Below, piece after piece: positions 1 through 11,700 of a DNA stretch of 64,000 nucleotides (positions are counted from its first letter, which is position 1; every line of letters begins with the position of its first letter). This DNA comes from Sesamum alatum. Lineage: Eukaryota > Streptophyta > Magnoliopsida > Lamiales > Pedaliaceae. Location: the NCBI GenBank assembly GCA_034509735.1, contig JACGWO010000011.1, forward strand, positions 13,177,866 through 13,241,865, in the 5' to 3' direction. The notes below the pieces were generated by a model. It did not search any database. It saw only the letters and a program-made list of their open reading frames with translations, and was not told the DNA's origin. The translations under genes and the position numbers were made by a program.

Positions 1-3000
1 GAACCAACCCTCCAATTTGGTCTTCGACAAACCAAGGTCTCCAATCACTTTTAATCGGTACTTTGAGGGATTCTATCCATTTTTCTGTGGATATGTGAGG
101 AGCCACCAAGTCATGATCACCACTGTCAACATATTAAAATATTAAAATAGGCATTGTAAAAAAAATTATTCTAATAAATATGTTTACACGAATTAGAAAA
201 TGTATAAAGAAGAAACTTATAAATAATACGGTAAATTACAACTACATCTCCTGAAATTTGACATAATTATAAATACCCTCTCATTATTTGAAAAATTACA
301 AATACCCAATTTAAATGAAAAATAATTATGAAGCCTCTAGAAGGAGATGCGAATAGTACTGTTTACCCTTGCTAAATTTTTTATTATCTAAAAAAGTATT
401 TGAAAAAATGTAACAAAAATCTGAGGGTGGGTAACATAAATAATTCATAGAAAATATTAGTCCATCAAGATATTGTGGAAAATTTTGAAACATATATAAA
501 ATTATAACTTATAATCCGAAAGGGCATTTTAGGTAGTTCCTCACAAAAAATGGATGAAAATCTAACGGAACGGGCTCGTTGTTAGATTTGGGGGTATTTG
601 TAATTTTTCAAACTACGAGTAGGTATTTATAATTATATCAAACCTTTGAAAAAGTTATCATAATTTATCCTAAATAATATCAATTTACCTGAAAATCAAA
701 ACTCGGGCATTTGTCTGTGTGAACTTTTTGTGATAGGCTATAGTACTTGGAACATCTTTTATGTAAGGAATTTTTCCACTTGGACCAGGCGCGCTGTGTC
801 TAAGGGTTTGGTTGCATCTTACCCATTGTGTTCCCTGTTCAAGACTTATATAAATTTATTTCTCACAAATATTGACTTAAAAAATTATATTTTTGGTCCT
901 ATAATTATATGTTGTAAGTACTCTTTTGGTCCTGTAATTTACACTATTTACATATTTAGTCGTTTTTGTTTTTTACGAATTTAGTATTGAACATCTCACA
1001 TTTAGTTTTTTTTTGATAAATTTAGTCATGTGTTGACAATTTTGATATCATTCTCACTCGAGTAGATCTCATTTTTTGTCCAATAATTATATATCGTTAG
1101 GACTTAATTTGTCAACACATGACCACATTTATCAAAGAAAGACCAAATCTGATATGTGTTGCACTAAATTTGTCAAAAAAGAATGACTAAGTGTATAAAC
1201 GGAGTAAGTTACAGGATCAAATGTGTTAACGACCTAAAATTACAGGATTAAAAATGTAATTTGTCCATATTAATAATATCAGAATCAATCACATGACAAG
1301 TATATTATATTTACCATATAATTAGTATATAGTTCATAAAGAGTGACTGACCACATGATAAATATATTATACTTTTAATGTGATTGATTTAATTTCGTCA
1401 AACCTGATCCCAATTAATAAGAAGTTTTCATACCTCAAGGACATTAAGAGCTTTCTGCACAGCCTCATCATTTGCCCATGAATGTGAAAGAAAAGCATTA
1501 TCTTCCTACACAACATAGAAAAAAAAATTCACCTGAAATCAAACAAATGTAAAAGGAAACAAGGAAAAAAAAAGACAATGACAGAAGCGAGAGAGAATAT
1601 TACCCGACACCATTCTTTTTTCTTACGAGCAACTACCGGTTGTATGAAATTTATTGTCGTTTCATCAACAGAAGATGCATACAACGACATAATGTCGCGT
1701 GTCTTTGGCGCCCATAACGCTTCGTCACAGTACGGTTCTAAGATGTGGGGCTGGTATATTTTGTCGAGACACTAGATACGCATCAAATTAATACTGCATG
1801 TTAGTCGTAAAGGATATATATAAGTAGTTTTAATACGTTATGATTCAAGAAAGGCGAATAAAGTTCTTCCTGCTTACCTGATTTATCTTCTCGATATCAT
1901 TTACACATAAAGTGTTCGTTGAATCCACGTTTTTGTAATTTCCATGACAATTAGCTTTTGCTGATTGAAAACAAAAGCGAACGATCGTTATAACTTACAA
2001 GGTGGTTGTTAACCCGAAAAGCTGAACAACCTCACTAAAAGTTTAAGTTGTTATAAGAAAATAAGGGTTAATTGCAATTTTCATCCTATAATTATAGGCA
2101 TTTGGCGTTTTGGTCCTTTAAATTTTTAGGGTAGCAAAATAGTCCTTTAACTTTTTAATTTTCGTGATTTTCGTCCTCTGGTCGCCAGATTTTTTAAAAC
2201 TCGCCGAAATTATGGCACGCGATTCACACGTGAGGCTTTTAAACTCGCCGGAAGAAGGGGCAATGCCTGAATCTGGTATCACCCAAGAAGAAATCAACCT
2301 CATCGCATGCCATTATTTTCGGCAAGTTTTAAAAAATTCGACGACCAGAGGACGAAAATCGTGAAAATTGAAAAGTTAAAGGTCTATTTTGCTACCCTAG
2401 AAACTTAAAGGACCAAAACGCAAAATATCTATAATTATAGGATGAAAATTGCAATTAACTGAAAGTTAAAGGACTATTTTGCTACCCTAAAAACTTAAAG
2501 GATCAAAACGTCAAATACCTATAATTACAGGACGAAAATTACAATAAATCCAAGAAAATAATTTAATATTTAATAGAACGCTCTCCTCACGTGCAGGCGC
2601 TATTCTTTTGTACCAAGCTTTGCACGTAATTTTTTTCTTTGTTTTATCTCATAAGTGGGGTGACCTTCGAATTCAGAGCCTCTTCTTTGGCAACTCTAGT
2701 ACCCTATTAAATTATTATTTTATCTAAAAATTTAAACTATCAGAGAGAAAAATAATTTAATATTAATATTTTTAACATTTCTCATATATAATTTCCATCA
2801 GAAAATAACATTGTAAGAGCAGGAAGGATGAGATTGCCTGATATAAATTCTTGGACAGGAGACCCATTCCATGAGCATACGGTACTCTTTCATTAATGTC
2901 CTGATATATATCCGTAACAGGATTTCCTAGTGCATAACCCTGCTCCCAATTCCAAGACAAATATAAGAGGAAATTAGTTGTTTTTCAGACAAGTTAGTTA

Positions 3001-6000
3001 TAATGAAACATCCAAAGAAGCTATACATAAAATTCTTGTTCGTATCAGATTCGGTCAAACTTAAATGGTAAAATTATATTTTTGATTCTGTAACTATAAG
3101 TTATTTATATTTTTGGTCTTTTAATTTATCCCTATTTACATATTTAATCCCTTTTTTTATGAATTTAGTTATGAACATCTCAGATTCGGTATTTTTTTTT
3201 TTGTTTTTGAGCAAATTTAATCATGTGTTGACAATTTGCTCCATTCACGCTTGAGTAGATCTCATTTTTTATTCTATAACTATAGGTTGTTAGGACCAAA
3301 GTTGTCAACACAGATTAAATTTGTCAAAAAGGAACAAATATGATATGTTTAGGACCAAATTCGTAAAAAAAACAAGGATTAAATGTGTAATTGGAGTAAA
3401 TTACAGGATCAAAAGTACTAACAACCTATAGTTTCAGTACCAAAAATTTAATTTTCCAACCTAATACACTTGCCATATGATAATTAATTCGATCCGACCA
3501 AACTTGATTTGAATAATTTTTTTTTTAAAAAACACTAAAGTGTCAGAGTTTTTGTGAACTGTACTTTCATATTCAATGTTGGCTTATCCCCAGCTTCAGG
3601 ACCTATCAAACAAAAAAATGGTTTATATATACTAGTGTAAAATATGCACGAAATCTATACAAAAATTGAAATGTTCAGTTCAGGTAATATCATACCCTTG
3701 TAAACTTCATTGACAATAAGAGGAAGAGTGATGCCAGAGTAAGATTCACCAATAATGTAGAGTGGATTCTTTAGATATTGTGGGTGCTTTATAAGCCACT
3801 GCAAACAAAAAAAGAAGCAATCTTAATTAATTAGTACTTGAAAGATAATGGATTTATTTATTATCATATCGTATTTAGTTTAAATTAAAATAATTTTACA
3901 CTATTTTTCTCACCTTTCTAAGGAAGTCATAGCAAAGTCTTGTCGACAACGTGTCGTTTGTGATGTAACCTTTCAAGGTGTTTGAATAAGAATATCCGGT
4001 ACCGGCAGGTTGATCTATGAATAGAATGTTGGCCGACTGAAAATTGTAAATGTATTTCAATTCGTATTATAGCGTGCACGTATATACATCGAACATAAAT
4101 TTTTATTTTATTCTTTTTGAAAACACTAACAGGCAAAAAACCTTTCTGAACAAAAGAAAATGGCAGCACGACAGCTAAACCTTTAAAAGAGTAGTTCACT
4201 GTCTCTCGTTGTTGTATGGAGTCACGTTGCCCTTTTCTTTAGAATTAGTTTAGGCATTTTGTTATTATCACGTGACAATTTTAATATTATCACTAGCATA
4301 AACATTCAGTGGCAAAATATCACGATAATGAATTTTATAATTGTAATAGTCATAACTATTTTTGTGAAATTATCACTAACAATAATTAGTGACAAAAGGA
4401 TTGTGAATAAAGTTGTCACTACAAAAAAATTAATTTTTCTCTACACTATAAGTGACTACGACTAAAAAATCGGGAATAAATTTAGTAATTTTTAACCACA
4501 ATCAAACAACCAAACTGCGAAAAACTTTTTTTTTTCTTTTTTTTAACAAGGTGAACTAAAATGAATTTTAGCTTATAGTAAAAAATCTTTCTCATGAATC
4601 TAGCTATAACTTAAAGTTTTGGTCTCATTACAGAAACAACAGCTAATGAATATTGTGCAGTCGGGTGATTAATTTTGAAATTCTGACAATTTTTTTTAAT
4701 TAACTATAGTAAAAATTATATTTCTTCTAACGTGTCACTAAAGACAATTAACAATTATTTTTTGTCATGTGCGATTATGTTGTTACTATAGACCCGTGAC
4801 TAGTTATATACTAGTGACAATTTTACGTACAGTTTAATTTTCTGCAAATATCATATTGATAGCCGACAAGACGTACCTTCGTCCATGCATACTCGTTTAA
4901 AAACTTTAAGCTGTTGGCCCACCCAGTGCAGTTAGGAAAATCAATAACAAAGGTGCCTACAACAAAATGTGAATATTGATTAATCATCATGGCCAAGGTC
5001 GATAATACTAGATGTCATGAGTTTTCGAACTCCGTATGTAGGTTTGATGTTATTTTTTACTGTAATAAGTAGGTTTGGTTGCTGCTCGTACATAGTTAAG
5101 TGTTAGTTTATTGATATTTGATTTGAGTTGTCTTCTGTAAATTGTTCTATTCGATATTTGATAGCCGACAAGACGGAATGTAATTACTTTAACTTTCTAT
5201 TAATGGAAAATTTATCGCTTCTATTCAAAAAAAAGAATTAATCAATCAATGAATTTTCAAGAAATCTTTTCTGTTCATGAATAACTTAACTCAACATAAA
5301 TATTCTTGATCGAAATTACGTGCAGATCTAACATGATTTTTCGTCATCCTCCATAGATCTAGAAAAGCAATGATTTCAACATTGTCTCTAAGTTAAGTCA
5401 CTGGATTAGTTTTGGTATTTCCGTATTTCGATCGATCTCATCATTTGATCTACAAGTTTTCTTAAAAGCTCTTCTCCATTAATTTGAACAGGGAAACAAA
5501 CTGATTGAGGTGGAACATGGGTGCTAAAACTGATTTAATGACTAATTTTAGAATACCAAATTTGAGATTATCCCATCTAAAACCAAGCAAAAAATAACTA
5601 TAAAGGGATAATTACAACCGTTCTCCACTTGAAGTTGGGGTAATTACACAGATCCTGCATGATTGGAAAATTATATCTAAATACTCCTAATCTTTTGGTT
5701 CCATCTAACAAAATAGATCCATCCGTTAGCCAAAATTTACCAAATTTACATGTATTCGCAAAAAGAATGAACGAAATCCATATCTTACCAAACTCATATA
5801 TTACTGAACTGACTTTATTTTTTTTATCATTGACTATTTATTTATTTCGAATAAATCGACTAAAAATCATGGTCATATAAATATCTTATATATATATAAA
5901 CTTATCAACAACTGTAGCCAATTTACGTTAATTCATCTACTATATGAGTAGAACTGCACCTACTATCACTAGAAAAAAATATGATTTTTCATTAGTGTTA

Positions 6001-6787
6001 ATAACTATGGTCAAAGGAAAAAAAAACCATGGCAGATACAAATTAACCATGACTTTACAAACGGTTTATTACCGTGTGTTTCTGCAAGTGTGGCCAAAAC
6101 ATTAGTCATATGCTAAAACTATAGCCAAAATATTGGTTATCCGTGGTAATTTAGAGTGTTTACGAAAAGTCAATTTTTTTTTTTTTTGTAGTGTATTAAG
6201 TAAAACAAGATTCCACGTTGACAGAGTTCGACGTGTGAACTTTAAGAGTCATTAAGTTATGGCTCTTACTAATTTATTATATGTCAAAATTTATGAATGC
6301 AGGGAACATGGGTACGAAAACTAATTTAGTATGTAATTTAAGATACCAAAATTGAAATTGTCAAAAACCAAGTAAAAATACTATAAAAATACCCACCGAG
6401 TTCCATGAGAATGACGGAAAGACCGGAGCAACCCGGTCCACCGGTGATCCAAAATATGAAGGGATCTTTTCAGGGTTGCCTTCCGACTCAAAGAAGAAGT
6501 AGAATAAAGTGCACCTCCTCATCTGTCTCCACGCCGATATAACCTAATTGTTTTACCAATAATATTATTAATATTTAAACAACTGTAATTAATTTCTACA
6601 CGTATGTTTAAGCAAGAATAGGAGAAAAATAAACCAAAAGAATATGAAAAATTGGAAATAATTAATTTACCGGTTTCAAGTTTGTTGGGAAGTTTATCGG
6701 GCAAACCGGGCAGAGTTCGACACATGTTGTGGAAAAATGTGTTGATAGAGCAAAGAATGCTAGCAGAAATACTAAGAGCAACTTCAT
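1..6787 (-). CDS. Serine carboxypeptidase-like (SCPL) protein, 3' end off window, 5' exons disrupted
   Basis: An alpha/beta-hydrolase of the secreted or vacuolar SCPL family (S10), which act as peptidases or, in clade I, as acyltransferases using glucose esters. I read eleven exons with GT-AG borders, in gene order: 6671-6787, 6397-6543, 4877-4956, 3914-4036, 3696-3798, 3565-3602, about 2800-2939, 1604-1771, 1434-1505, 689-834, and 1-122 (continuing left). Exon 1 gives a signal peptide starting MKLLLVFLLAFFALSTHF. Exon 2 has the oxyanion-region [10 protein letters not shown]. Exon 4 has FIDQPAGTGYSYS. Exon 5 has the nucleophile box GESYSG. Exon 9 has WANDEAVQKALNV. The last exon has SGDHDLVAP, which carries the catalytic Asp; the His exon lies beyond base 1. 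Exons 3-6 and 8-11 join in phase without stops. Oddities: the exon 1 frame from ATG does not reach exon 2 in phase; exon 2 has a +1 and a -1 shift giving an internal TGA; the 3' end of exon 7 is out of frame. It is either a recent pseudogene or a gene with sequence errors. The family call is firm; the substrate is unknown. Confidence 0.9.
229..672. repeat. MITE with long inverted ends in an SCPL intron
   Basis: The left end (taaattacaactacatctcc, followed by phrases about data-like repeats of ataaatacc and aaaaattacaaatacc) is mirrored at 575-672 by gggtatttgtaattttt, aggtatttataattatat and ataatttatcc. It lies wholly within the intron between the exons at 1-122 and 689-834, stopping about 17 bases short of the latter's donor. 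No coding capacity. A half-copy of the family is at about 19,990-20,297 and a left half at about 5,605-5,720. Confidence 0.7.
878..1268. repeat. MITE, family shared with 3068-3461
   Basis: An inverted repeat of about 390 bases centred near 1080. The left arm runs from attatatttttggtcctat through atttagtcatgtgttgaca; the right arm mirrors it with tgtcaacacatgaccaca and ends ttacaggattaaaaatgtaa. It lies in the SCPL intron between exons 689-834 and 1434-1505. Noncoding. Confidence 0.7.
2066..2547. repeat. MITE with tandemly doubled right end
   Basis: The left arm (gggttaattgcaattttcat, then ggtcctttaaatttttaggg and ctttaactttttaattttcg) is mirrored after 2310. The right terminal segment (aaagttaaaggnctattttgctaccct...gaaaatt) occurs twice, at about 2376-2455 and 2463-2541, so one end is duplicated. 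Small ORFs on both strands span the hairpin and are by-products of the symmetry. It lies in an SCPL intron. Confidence 0.7.
3068..3461. repeat. Second copy of the 878-1268 MITE family
   Basis: The order of phrases matches the 878-1268 element: attatatttttgattctgta at the left, tttaatcatgtgttgacaat in the middle, caaaaatttaattttcc at the right. Inverted structure, noncoding, in the SCPL intron between exons 6 and 7. Two copies of one MITE in a single gene point to several independent insertions. Confidence 0.65.
4225..4860. repeat. gtgacaa-rich repeat tract in an SCPL intron
   Basis: Phrases such as cacgtgacaattttaat, attagtgacaaaaggattg and ctagtgacaattttacg recur and resemble the body of the CACTA-type MITE at 29,041-29,363. 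Clear terminal repeats were not found. It is probably one or more decayed MITEs. No coding sequence seen. Confidence 0.4.
4987..5236 (+). mobile_element. SINE copy (tRNA-type) with short target duplication
   Basis: The body has a box-B-like element (gagttttcgaactccg) near its start and an A-rich tail (ttcaaaaaaaag) at its end. Its 3' half resembles the SINE at 43,730 (tgtaattactttaactttctat versus attcgacatgactagtttta...aattcaaaaag). The 8-base attaatca flanks it at 4979-4986 and 5237-5244. It sits only about 22 bases from the acceptor of SCPL exon 3 (4956). Confidence 0.55.
5605..5900. repeat. Half-MITE in an SCPL intron
   Basis: gggataattacaaccgttct, gtaattacacagatcct and aattatatctaaatactcc match the terminal style of the 229-672 family, but no inverted partner was found nearby. 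A 73-codon ORF at 5659-5880 has no recognisable features and is probably chance. Confidence 0.35.
5967..6193. mobile_element. CACTA-type MITE with TAT target duplication
   Basis: The 227-base element begins CACTAGAAAAAAATATG and ends TTTTTTTGTAGTG, and is flanked on both sides by TAT (5964-5966 and 6194-6196). The 3-base duplication and CACTA/TAGTG ends are diagnostic of the CACTA superfamily. It lies in SCPL intron 2. It has no coding capacity. Confidence 0.8.
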
Positions 6788-6839
6788 TGTAGCAGCAGTG
6801 CTCTCTCAGGTTGTATAGATAAAGAGTGCCATGTAAGTT

Positions 6840-6890
6840 GAAGAACTTGTTGTGTGTATATAATAAGAATAAGTACAAAATATATAAATT
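6840..6890 (-). promoter_or_regulatory. Probable SCPL core promoter
   Basis: On the minus strand a TATA-like stretch (TTATATACAC, near 6857-6866) lies about 70 bases before the ATG at 6787, leaving room for a short 5' UTR. Matching sequence recurs at about 22,440-22,500 and 56,042-56,090, as expected for duplicated promoters. The transcription start is inferred, not seen. Confidence 0.5.
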
Positions 6891-7065
6891 ACAATAGAAA
6901 ATTTGATCGGACCACGAATCCAAGACTGCATCTTGCGATTTTGCTCATTAAAACCGGATGGGAGTAGCATTTTATTTGAAAAAAGTAACCTTAACGAAAA
7001 TCAGACCCACAACTTTTTTTTTTTTTTTTCATGGGCAGCATTATTTATCATTTTTTTTCGCCCAC

Positions 7066-7683
7066 TACAAGAAATATAAAATAATTAATTATTATGATTA
7101 ATAATAAATAGTCGTAGCAAATAATCATTGATTCATAAATCATACTTGGTTTGTGGTTTTTCGAGATGGCCAAATATAATATTTTCACCATGACTCTTGG
7201 ATGTGCGAATAATTTTTTATGATGGAAAAATTAATTTTTTTCGATCGAGTTTTTATTTACGTGGTAAATAAATAATTATTTATCATATTTTTAATTAATT
7301 ACTATTAATATTGGTAGCTAATAATTTTTTTTTTTTTTTTGCGTAAATGCTTTTTTGTTCCCGTAGTAAGATTAGGGCATTATTTGGTTTGTTACCACAT
7401 GCTTAGGTAGGGTGGCTGTTTTTAGTCCCATAAAACACGTTTTTAACTTTTTGGTCCCAAACAAACATGTGCATACTTAGGTAGGGATGGCTGTTTTAGT
7501 CCCATAAAACACGTTTTTCAGTTTTTTGCCCCAGTAGGGGTCATGGTTGTTGGGACCAAAAATTGAAAAATGTGTTTTATTTGAGATTTAAACAGCCACC
7601 TATCTAAATTGTGGTCCAAAACAAATAATGCTGCTAGTCTTATGGGATCAAAAAAGTATTTTAACCTTTTTTTTTTTCTAGTG
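7066..7683. mobile_element. CACTA-type MITE split by another MITE
   Basis: It starts CACTACAAGAAATATAAAAT and ends TTTTTTTCTAGTG. The body (attattatgattaataataaa, tttggtttgtggttttt, ggccaaatata, actattaatattggtagc) is shared with block B at 22,718-23,034, so the insertion predates the duplication. In copy A alone a further MITE (7345-7668) sits near its right end. No clear 3-base duplication remains. Confidence 0.7.
7345..7668. repeat. MITE nested in the 7066 MITE, same family as 48,213-48,597
   Basis: The left end (aatgcttttttgttcccgta, gattagggcattatttggt) is mirrored by caaataatgctgctagtc and gggatcaaaaaagtatttta. Inner phrases taggtagggtggctgttttt and agtcccataaaacacgtttt also occur at 48,213-48,597. 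The block B copy of the host MITE lacks it, so it arrived after the duplication. Confidence 0.7.
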
Positions 7684-7744
7684 TCGATTTTCTGAATGGC
7701 ATTACATGTTAAGGGGGAGGAAAACATGCTATAATTTTGGGCAA

Positions 7745-9687
7745 AATTATTTAAAAATTGTTTAAAAGAAGAAAAATTATAAAAATAGAGCTGTGGGTGA
7801 AGAAAGTCTTATTTTTTTTTTTTATGTAGAACTGCTATGTCAAATAGCAATTTTAAATTTAAAGAAAATAAAAAAATCGTTTGGCAACAAACTGTCGAGA
7901 AAAAGTGCGGTTCTGACGCATTGTCAGAATCACTTACAGAGGACGCATGCTTTTAGATGATGGGGATGCATGAGTCATACATGCATACCCATCATCCCAT
8001 CAAAATGATTTGTATTTTTATGATATTGTTCACTACTAGAAATTAAGGGTAAATACACTTACCATCCCTGAAGTATTCATCCCACAGTCATAATTATCCC
8101 TAGCGAAGTAATTAAAACTTCAAAAAAACACGATAAGTGAGAAGATGACCTTCTTAACTCCTTTTATTTTTAAAGTTAAAAAGGTCCATTTTACCCCTTA
8201 TTGAAAATTACTTTTTTTGAAAAAAAAAATTAAAGGAAATTTTTAAAATACCAAAATCGCTCTTTTGTGAAGCTTTTGTCTATTCTAGTTTCACATATTT
8301 CATCGAGTTTTATTGTTATTTTCGTAATCCTAAATATTTGGAGTTTAATTTTATTTTAGTTTTCTTTATTTGTCAAACCAAATTAAAAAATAAATTTATA
8401 CATATATATATATATATATTTACTTAAACAGGCTAGACATACATAATAAAATCAAAAGAGTTGATCATGAGCTATAGAAAATATACAATTAATATATATT
8501 TATATAAAACATGATAATTAATAATAAATATGGTAATGGATATTGAATGTATAAATTTATTTTTAACTTGGTTTGACAAATAAGTGGAAACTAAAATAGC
8601 GAAATGAGCTCCAAATACTTAGAATTTAATAAAAATAAAGGCTCAAATGAAAAAGTGAAATAGAATTAATAATACTTAAAAAAAGAGTGGTTTTGGTAAT
8701 TTTAAAAATCCTTTTTAAAATTTTTTTCAATTTAAATAAGTTTTTAGTAATGGTAAAATGCGACTTTTTGAAACTTTCAAAATTAAAAGGTGTTAGAAGG
8801 TTAAGGGGCTTTTGAAGTTTTAATACTTTAGGAGGTTAATTAATGTAGGGTGAATACTTTTAGGGGTGGTAACTGTATTTAACCGCGAAATTAATAATTC
8901 AAAACACCAACTCGAATGTGTACGAACTAAAAATTTACCCTACCAAATAAAAGTAGGTGGAACTTTAGGGTTTGCAAATAAATTTTATACTATTGATTAA
9001 AGTCGTTTTGTATATTTTATTTTCTAGTTATGTTTATAAAAAGATATAGAAAATAACTATCACAGGTTGTAATATAAATACGGATTAAAATACAGCTCAA
9101 GTATATCCAAAGTACCTGAAAGTGTCAGGGGAACAACTCAAGGATTTCGATATAGTTAGTCTTGTGTTAGAAATTTGAGTGTACATGTTTAGAAAAAAAA
9201 GAAAACAATATATGTTTTTGTATGATTCTTTTATAGTATTTTTTTTTATCAAATAAATTCTTTATTCGCGTATATGTAGAAGATTAATTTTAATTTAATG
9301 CTAATTTTATTACAAATATATAAATTAAAATTATTATACTACGAGTAGTATAAAGGTAAAAATTATTTAAATATTGTAAAATAACAAAAAATATATCAAA
9401 AAATACCTTCATTTTGAAATTGTTACAAAATATGTAATGAATGGATGCATGCATGGCTCATGCATCCCATCATCTAAAAGCATGCTTCCCACTTGAAATA
9501 TGCTCTAGCTATAAGCGGTTCTGACATCCGCGTCAGAACCACACTTTTCTCAGCAGTTTTTTGCTGCTGAGATTTTTTTATTTTTTCTTTTAATTTAGAA
9601 CTGCTATGACATAAACAGTTCTGCATAAAAAATAAAACTTTTTGACCCACAATATTTTTATAATTTTCTTTTTAAAACAAGTTTTTA
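7745..9687. mobile_element. 1.9-kb inverted-repeat element, nested MITE inside
   Basis: Arms of about 230 bases: left gaaaaattataaaaatagag, agaactgctatgtcaaatag, gcggttctgacgca, gcatgcttttagatgatggg; right mirrored at 9430-9687 (gcatcccatcatctaaaagc, gcgtcagaaccac, ctatgacataaacagttct, tttataattttctttttaa). Blocks B and C read straight across this position, so the insertion is specific to copy A. It has no long ORF, so it is non-autonomous. The superfamily was not determined. Confidence 0.75.
8048..8887. repeat. MITE-like inverted repeat inside the 7745-9687 element
   Basis: Left end gggtaaatacacttaccatc with attaaaacttcaaaaa; right end gaagttttaatactttagg and gggtggtaactgtatttaac. The centre is AT-rich with a (ta)n run at 8400-8420. 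It is a third level of nesting in this stretch. Noncoding. Confidence 0.65.
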
Positions 9688-9839
9688 AATATTTTGCCAA
9701 CGAAGTTACAGTTGGACCGACAGTGGTCAATTAAGGAGAATAAAAGTAACAATTCTGCGACAGAACTAGCAAAATAATAAAAAAAAGGAAATAGATATAC
9801 TGCTAAATATCGTCATTTATACACAACAAAAATATCGGC

Positions 9840-10000
9840 TTAAATGCATTTTTAATCCAGCTAACGTAGTAATTTAGAGGTAATTTGATGTTTTCATTCT
9901 TTAACTTTTTAGGACAATATTTTTAGTTCTGTATTTTAATTTTCAATGATTTAAATCTGTTTTTAAAATTGTTCATTTTACATTTTGTTAAGATTAATTT
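9840..10000. repeat. Shared single-ended repeat in blocks A, B and C
   Basis: atcggcttaaatgcattttt followed by gatgttttcattctttaact and tttttaggacaatatttt resembles one arm of the 10,458-10,932 MITE family. The same arm is at about 23,690-23,830 and 56,435-56,570. The opposite arm was not found in any copy. Confidence 0.5.
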
Positions 10001-10457
10001 TGACTACCCTTAATCTTATTATGATTATTTTTTAGGGATAAATCAAGACGCACGTTTTATAGCGTTATATTTATAATATATTTAGGTTAGGAGTATTTTA
10101 ATCTTATTGGCAAATTCCTTTGGAGTCGGTTGGATATATCCACTCTATTTACAAAAGATTTTTAAATCCTTCCACTCTGATGAATAATTATATTTTGTTA
10201 AATATATTATATTGTATTTGAATTGAATAATTTGACATTACGAAACTCCAAATTCTTTAATAACAAATCTTTTGAATTTATTGATAATTTTAAATTTAAA
10301 AAATTTCAAAATTTTCAGTTCTAAGTTTACATTATATTTTGGTTGAAGTATTAATTGTAATATTTTTTTAGAACAAATTATTGTTGTAATTGATGAGTCT
10401 GGGAAAGGTGGTTTCTATTACGAGTCTGGGATCATTGTAATCGTAATCTAGACTGAT

Positions 10458-10932
10458 TTTTAGGATTAAATGTATTCTTGCGTCCCGTAATTTAATTTTT
10501 ATTGTTTTTGTCCTTTAACTGTTTCTAGGCTAGAGTTGTATTTTGATCCTACATCTTTCTACTTTTGTGATTTCATTCATTTTGTTCGCGAGTTCACCTT
10601 CACCGGTGATAAGCGGTGAACTTCGAGAAAAGAGTACTACAATTGCGAAAATTAAAAAAAAATGTAGGAGCCAAAATATTTCCCGTCAAAAAAGTTAAGG
10701 ACAAAAATGTAGATGAAATGGACTAATAGGAACATAAAACGCTCCAATTTAAAAATGTCACGTGGAAGAGGCACATGCATTTTTCTGGGCAAGAAGGTGT
10801 GAACTCTAACGAAAAAGGAATAAAATGATAAATTAAAAGTATACAGGACCAAATGCTATTCTAGAAAAGGTTAAGAATGAAAATGTCAAATAACTTAAGT
10901 TACGGGATTAAAAATGCATTTAATCCTATTCT
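10458..10932. repeat. MITE present in blocks A and B
   Basis: It starts taggattaaatgtattcttg and ends acgggattaaaaatgcattt with mirrored arms (gtcctttaactgtttctag against aaaaggttaagaatgaaaa). The centre has the short inverted caccggtg and cacgtgg. The block B copy is at 29,817-30,271, so it predates the duplication. The 66-codon ORF on the minus strand is symmetry by-product. Confidence 0.7.
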
Positions 10933-11429
10933 TAACGATAAATCAATTATCCGCATTTCACCACAAAAATAAAAAAATGGGAGTGGTGTTTGCAAAACTG
11001 TATTACTTTATAAAAATGATAAGATTGTTCGAGAACTTGGAAATTAAATAAGAATAAAAAGTGGGTAGTATTTCAAAAAAAAAAAAGTGAAAAGTAGAAA
11101 CAATATAAACTGGGGAGGTGTTTTGGGAAAAAAAAATTTATTAGTAAATGACTTTTTTGTCCCTAAAACGAAAAACATTTTTTGGCAGGGTTTCCAAACC
11201 CCGCAAATCGCGTTGGATATTTGTTCTAATGCTTAATGGTAGGAGTATAATTCTACTTTATAGGAGGTGATTAGCTAGCATAGATTGTCATAATTGTTGT
11301 TAGATTTATTAGATACAATAATATTTAATTATGGATGATTGTAATCAATTTTTATTCAATATATAGTTAATGCGCTTTCACTTAAAATAAATGGATTTCT
11401 GGTTCACACTTTTAAGCAAAAATATTGAA

Positions 11430-11640
11430 GAGAAAATTACATTTTGGTACCATAAGTTAGGGCCTCTTGTAATTATTGGTACCATGATTTAAAAGATAAC
11501 TATTGCATGCTTTTGAAAATAACCAATTTTAGTCCAATATTTTTATTTTTTTTTGCAAAATTAATTCCTACAATTAATTATTTGATGGAAAGGTCAATGT
11601 GCTATAGGCACGTGGCCAGTTAGTATGACCAATTGAATTG
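11430..11640. repeat. Terminal segment of a long-TIR DNA element
   Basis: gagaaaattacattttggta, ataagttagggcctcttgta and catgatttaaaagataact recur at 30,746-30,840 in the same orientation and, inverted, at about 39,060-39,330. It marks one end of a transposon family whose other end in this copy is not recognisable. Confidence 0.6.
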
Positions 11641-11700
11641 TATGGAATTATCTCTAAAATCATATTATGGTTTATTTGCAAATTAAACTATTTATTAACT

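Larger units (their letters stand above)
6840..11560. repeat. Block A: SCPL upstream region, copy 1 of 3
   Basis: Sequence upstream of the SCPL ATG that recurs in direct orientation at about 22,440-30,880 (block B) and 56,042-57,036 (block C). Shared landmarks are attacaatagaaaattt, ttaaaaccg(g)tgggagtag, cgacagaactagcaaaat, aaatatcggcttaaatgca and gactacccttaatctta. Copy A is lengthened by the inverted-repeat element at 7745-9687. Apart from repeats I see no gene in it. Confidence 0.85.

Noticed and set aside
2118..2364. Small ORFs on both strands
   Set aside because: They mirror each other across the MITE hairpin at 2066-2547.
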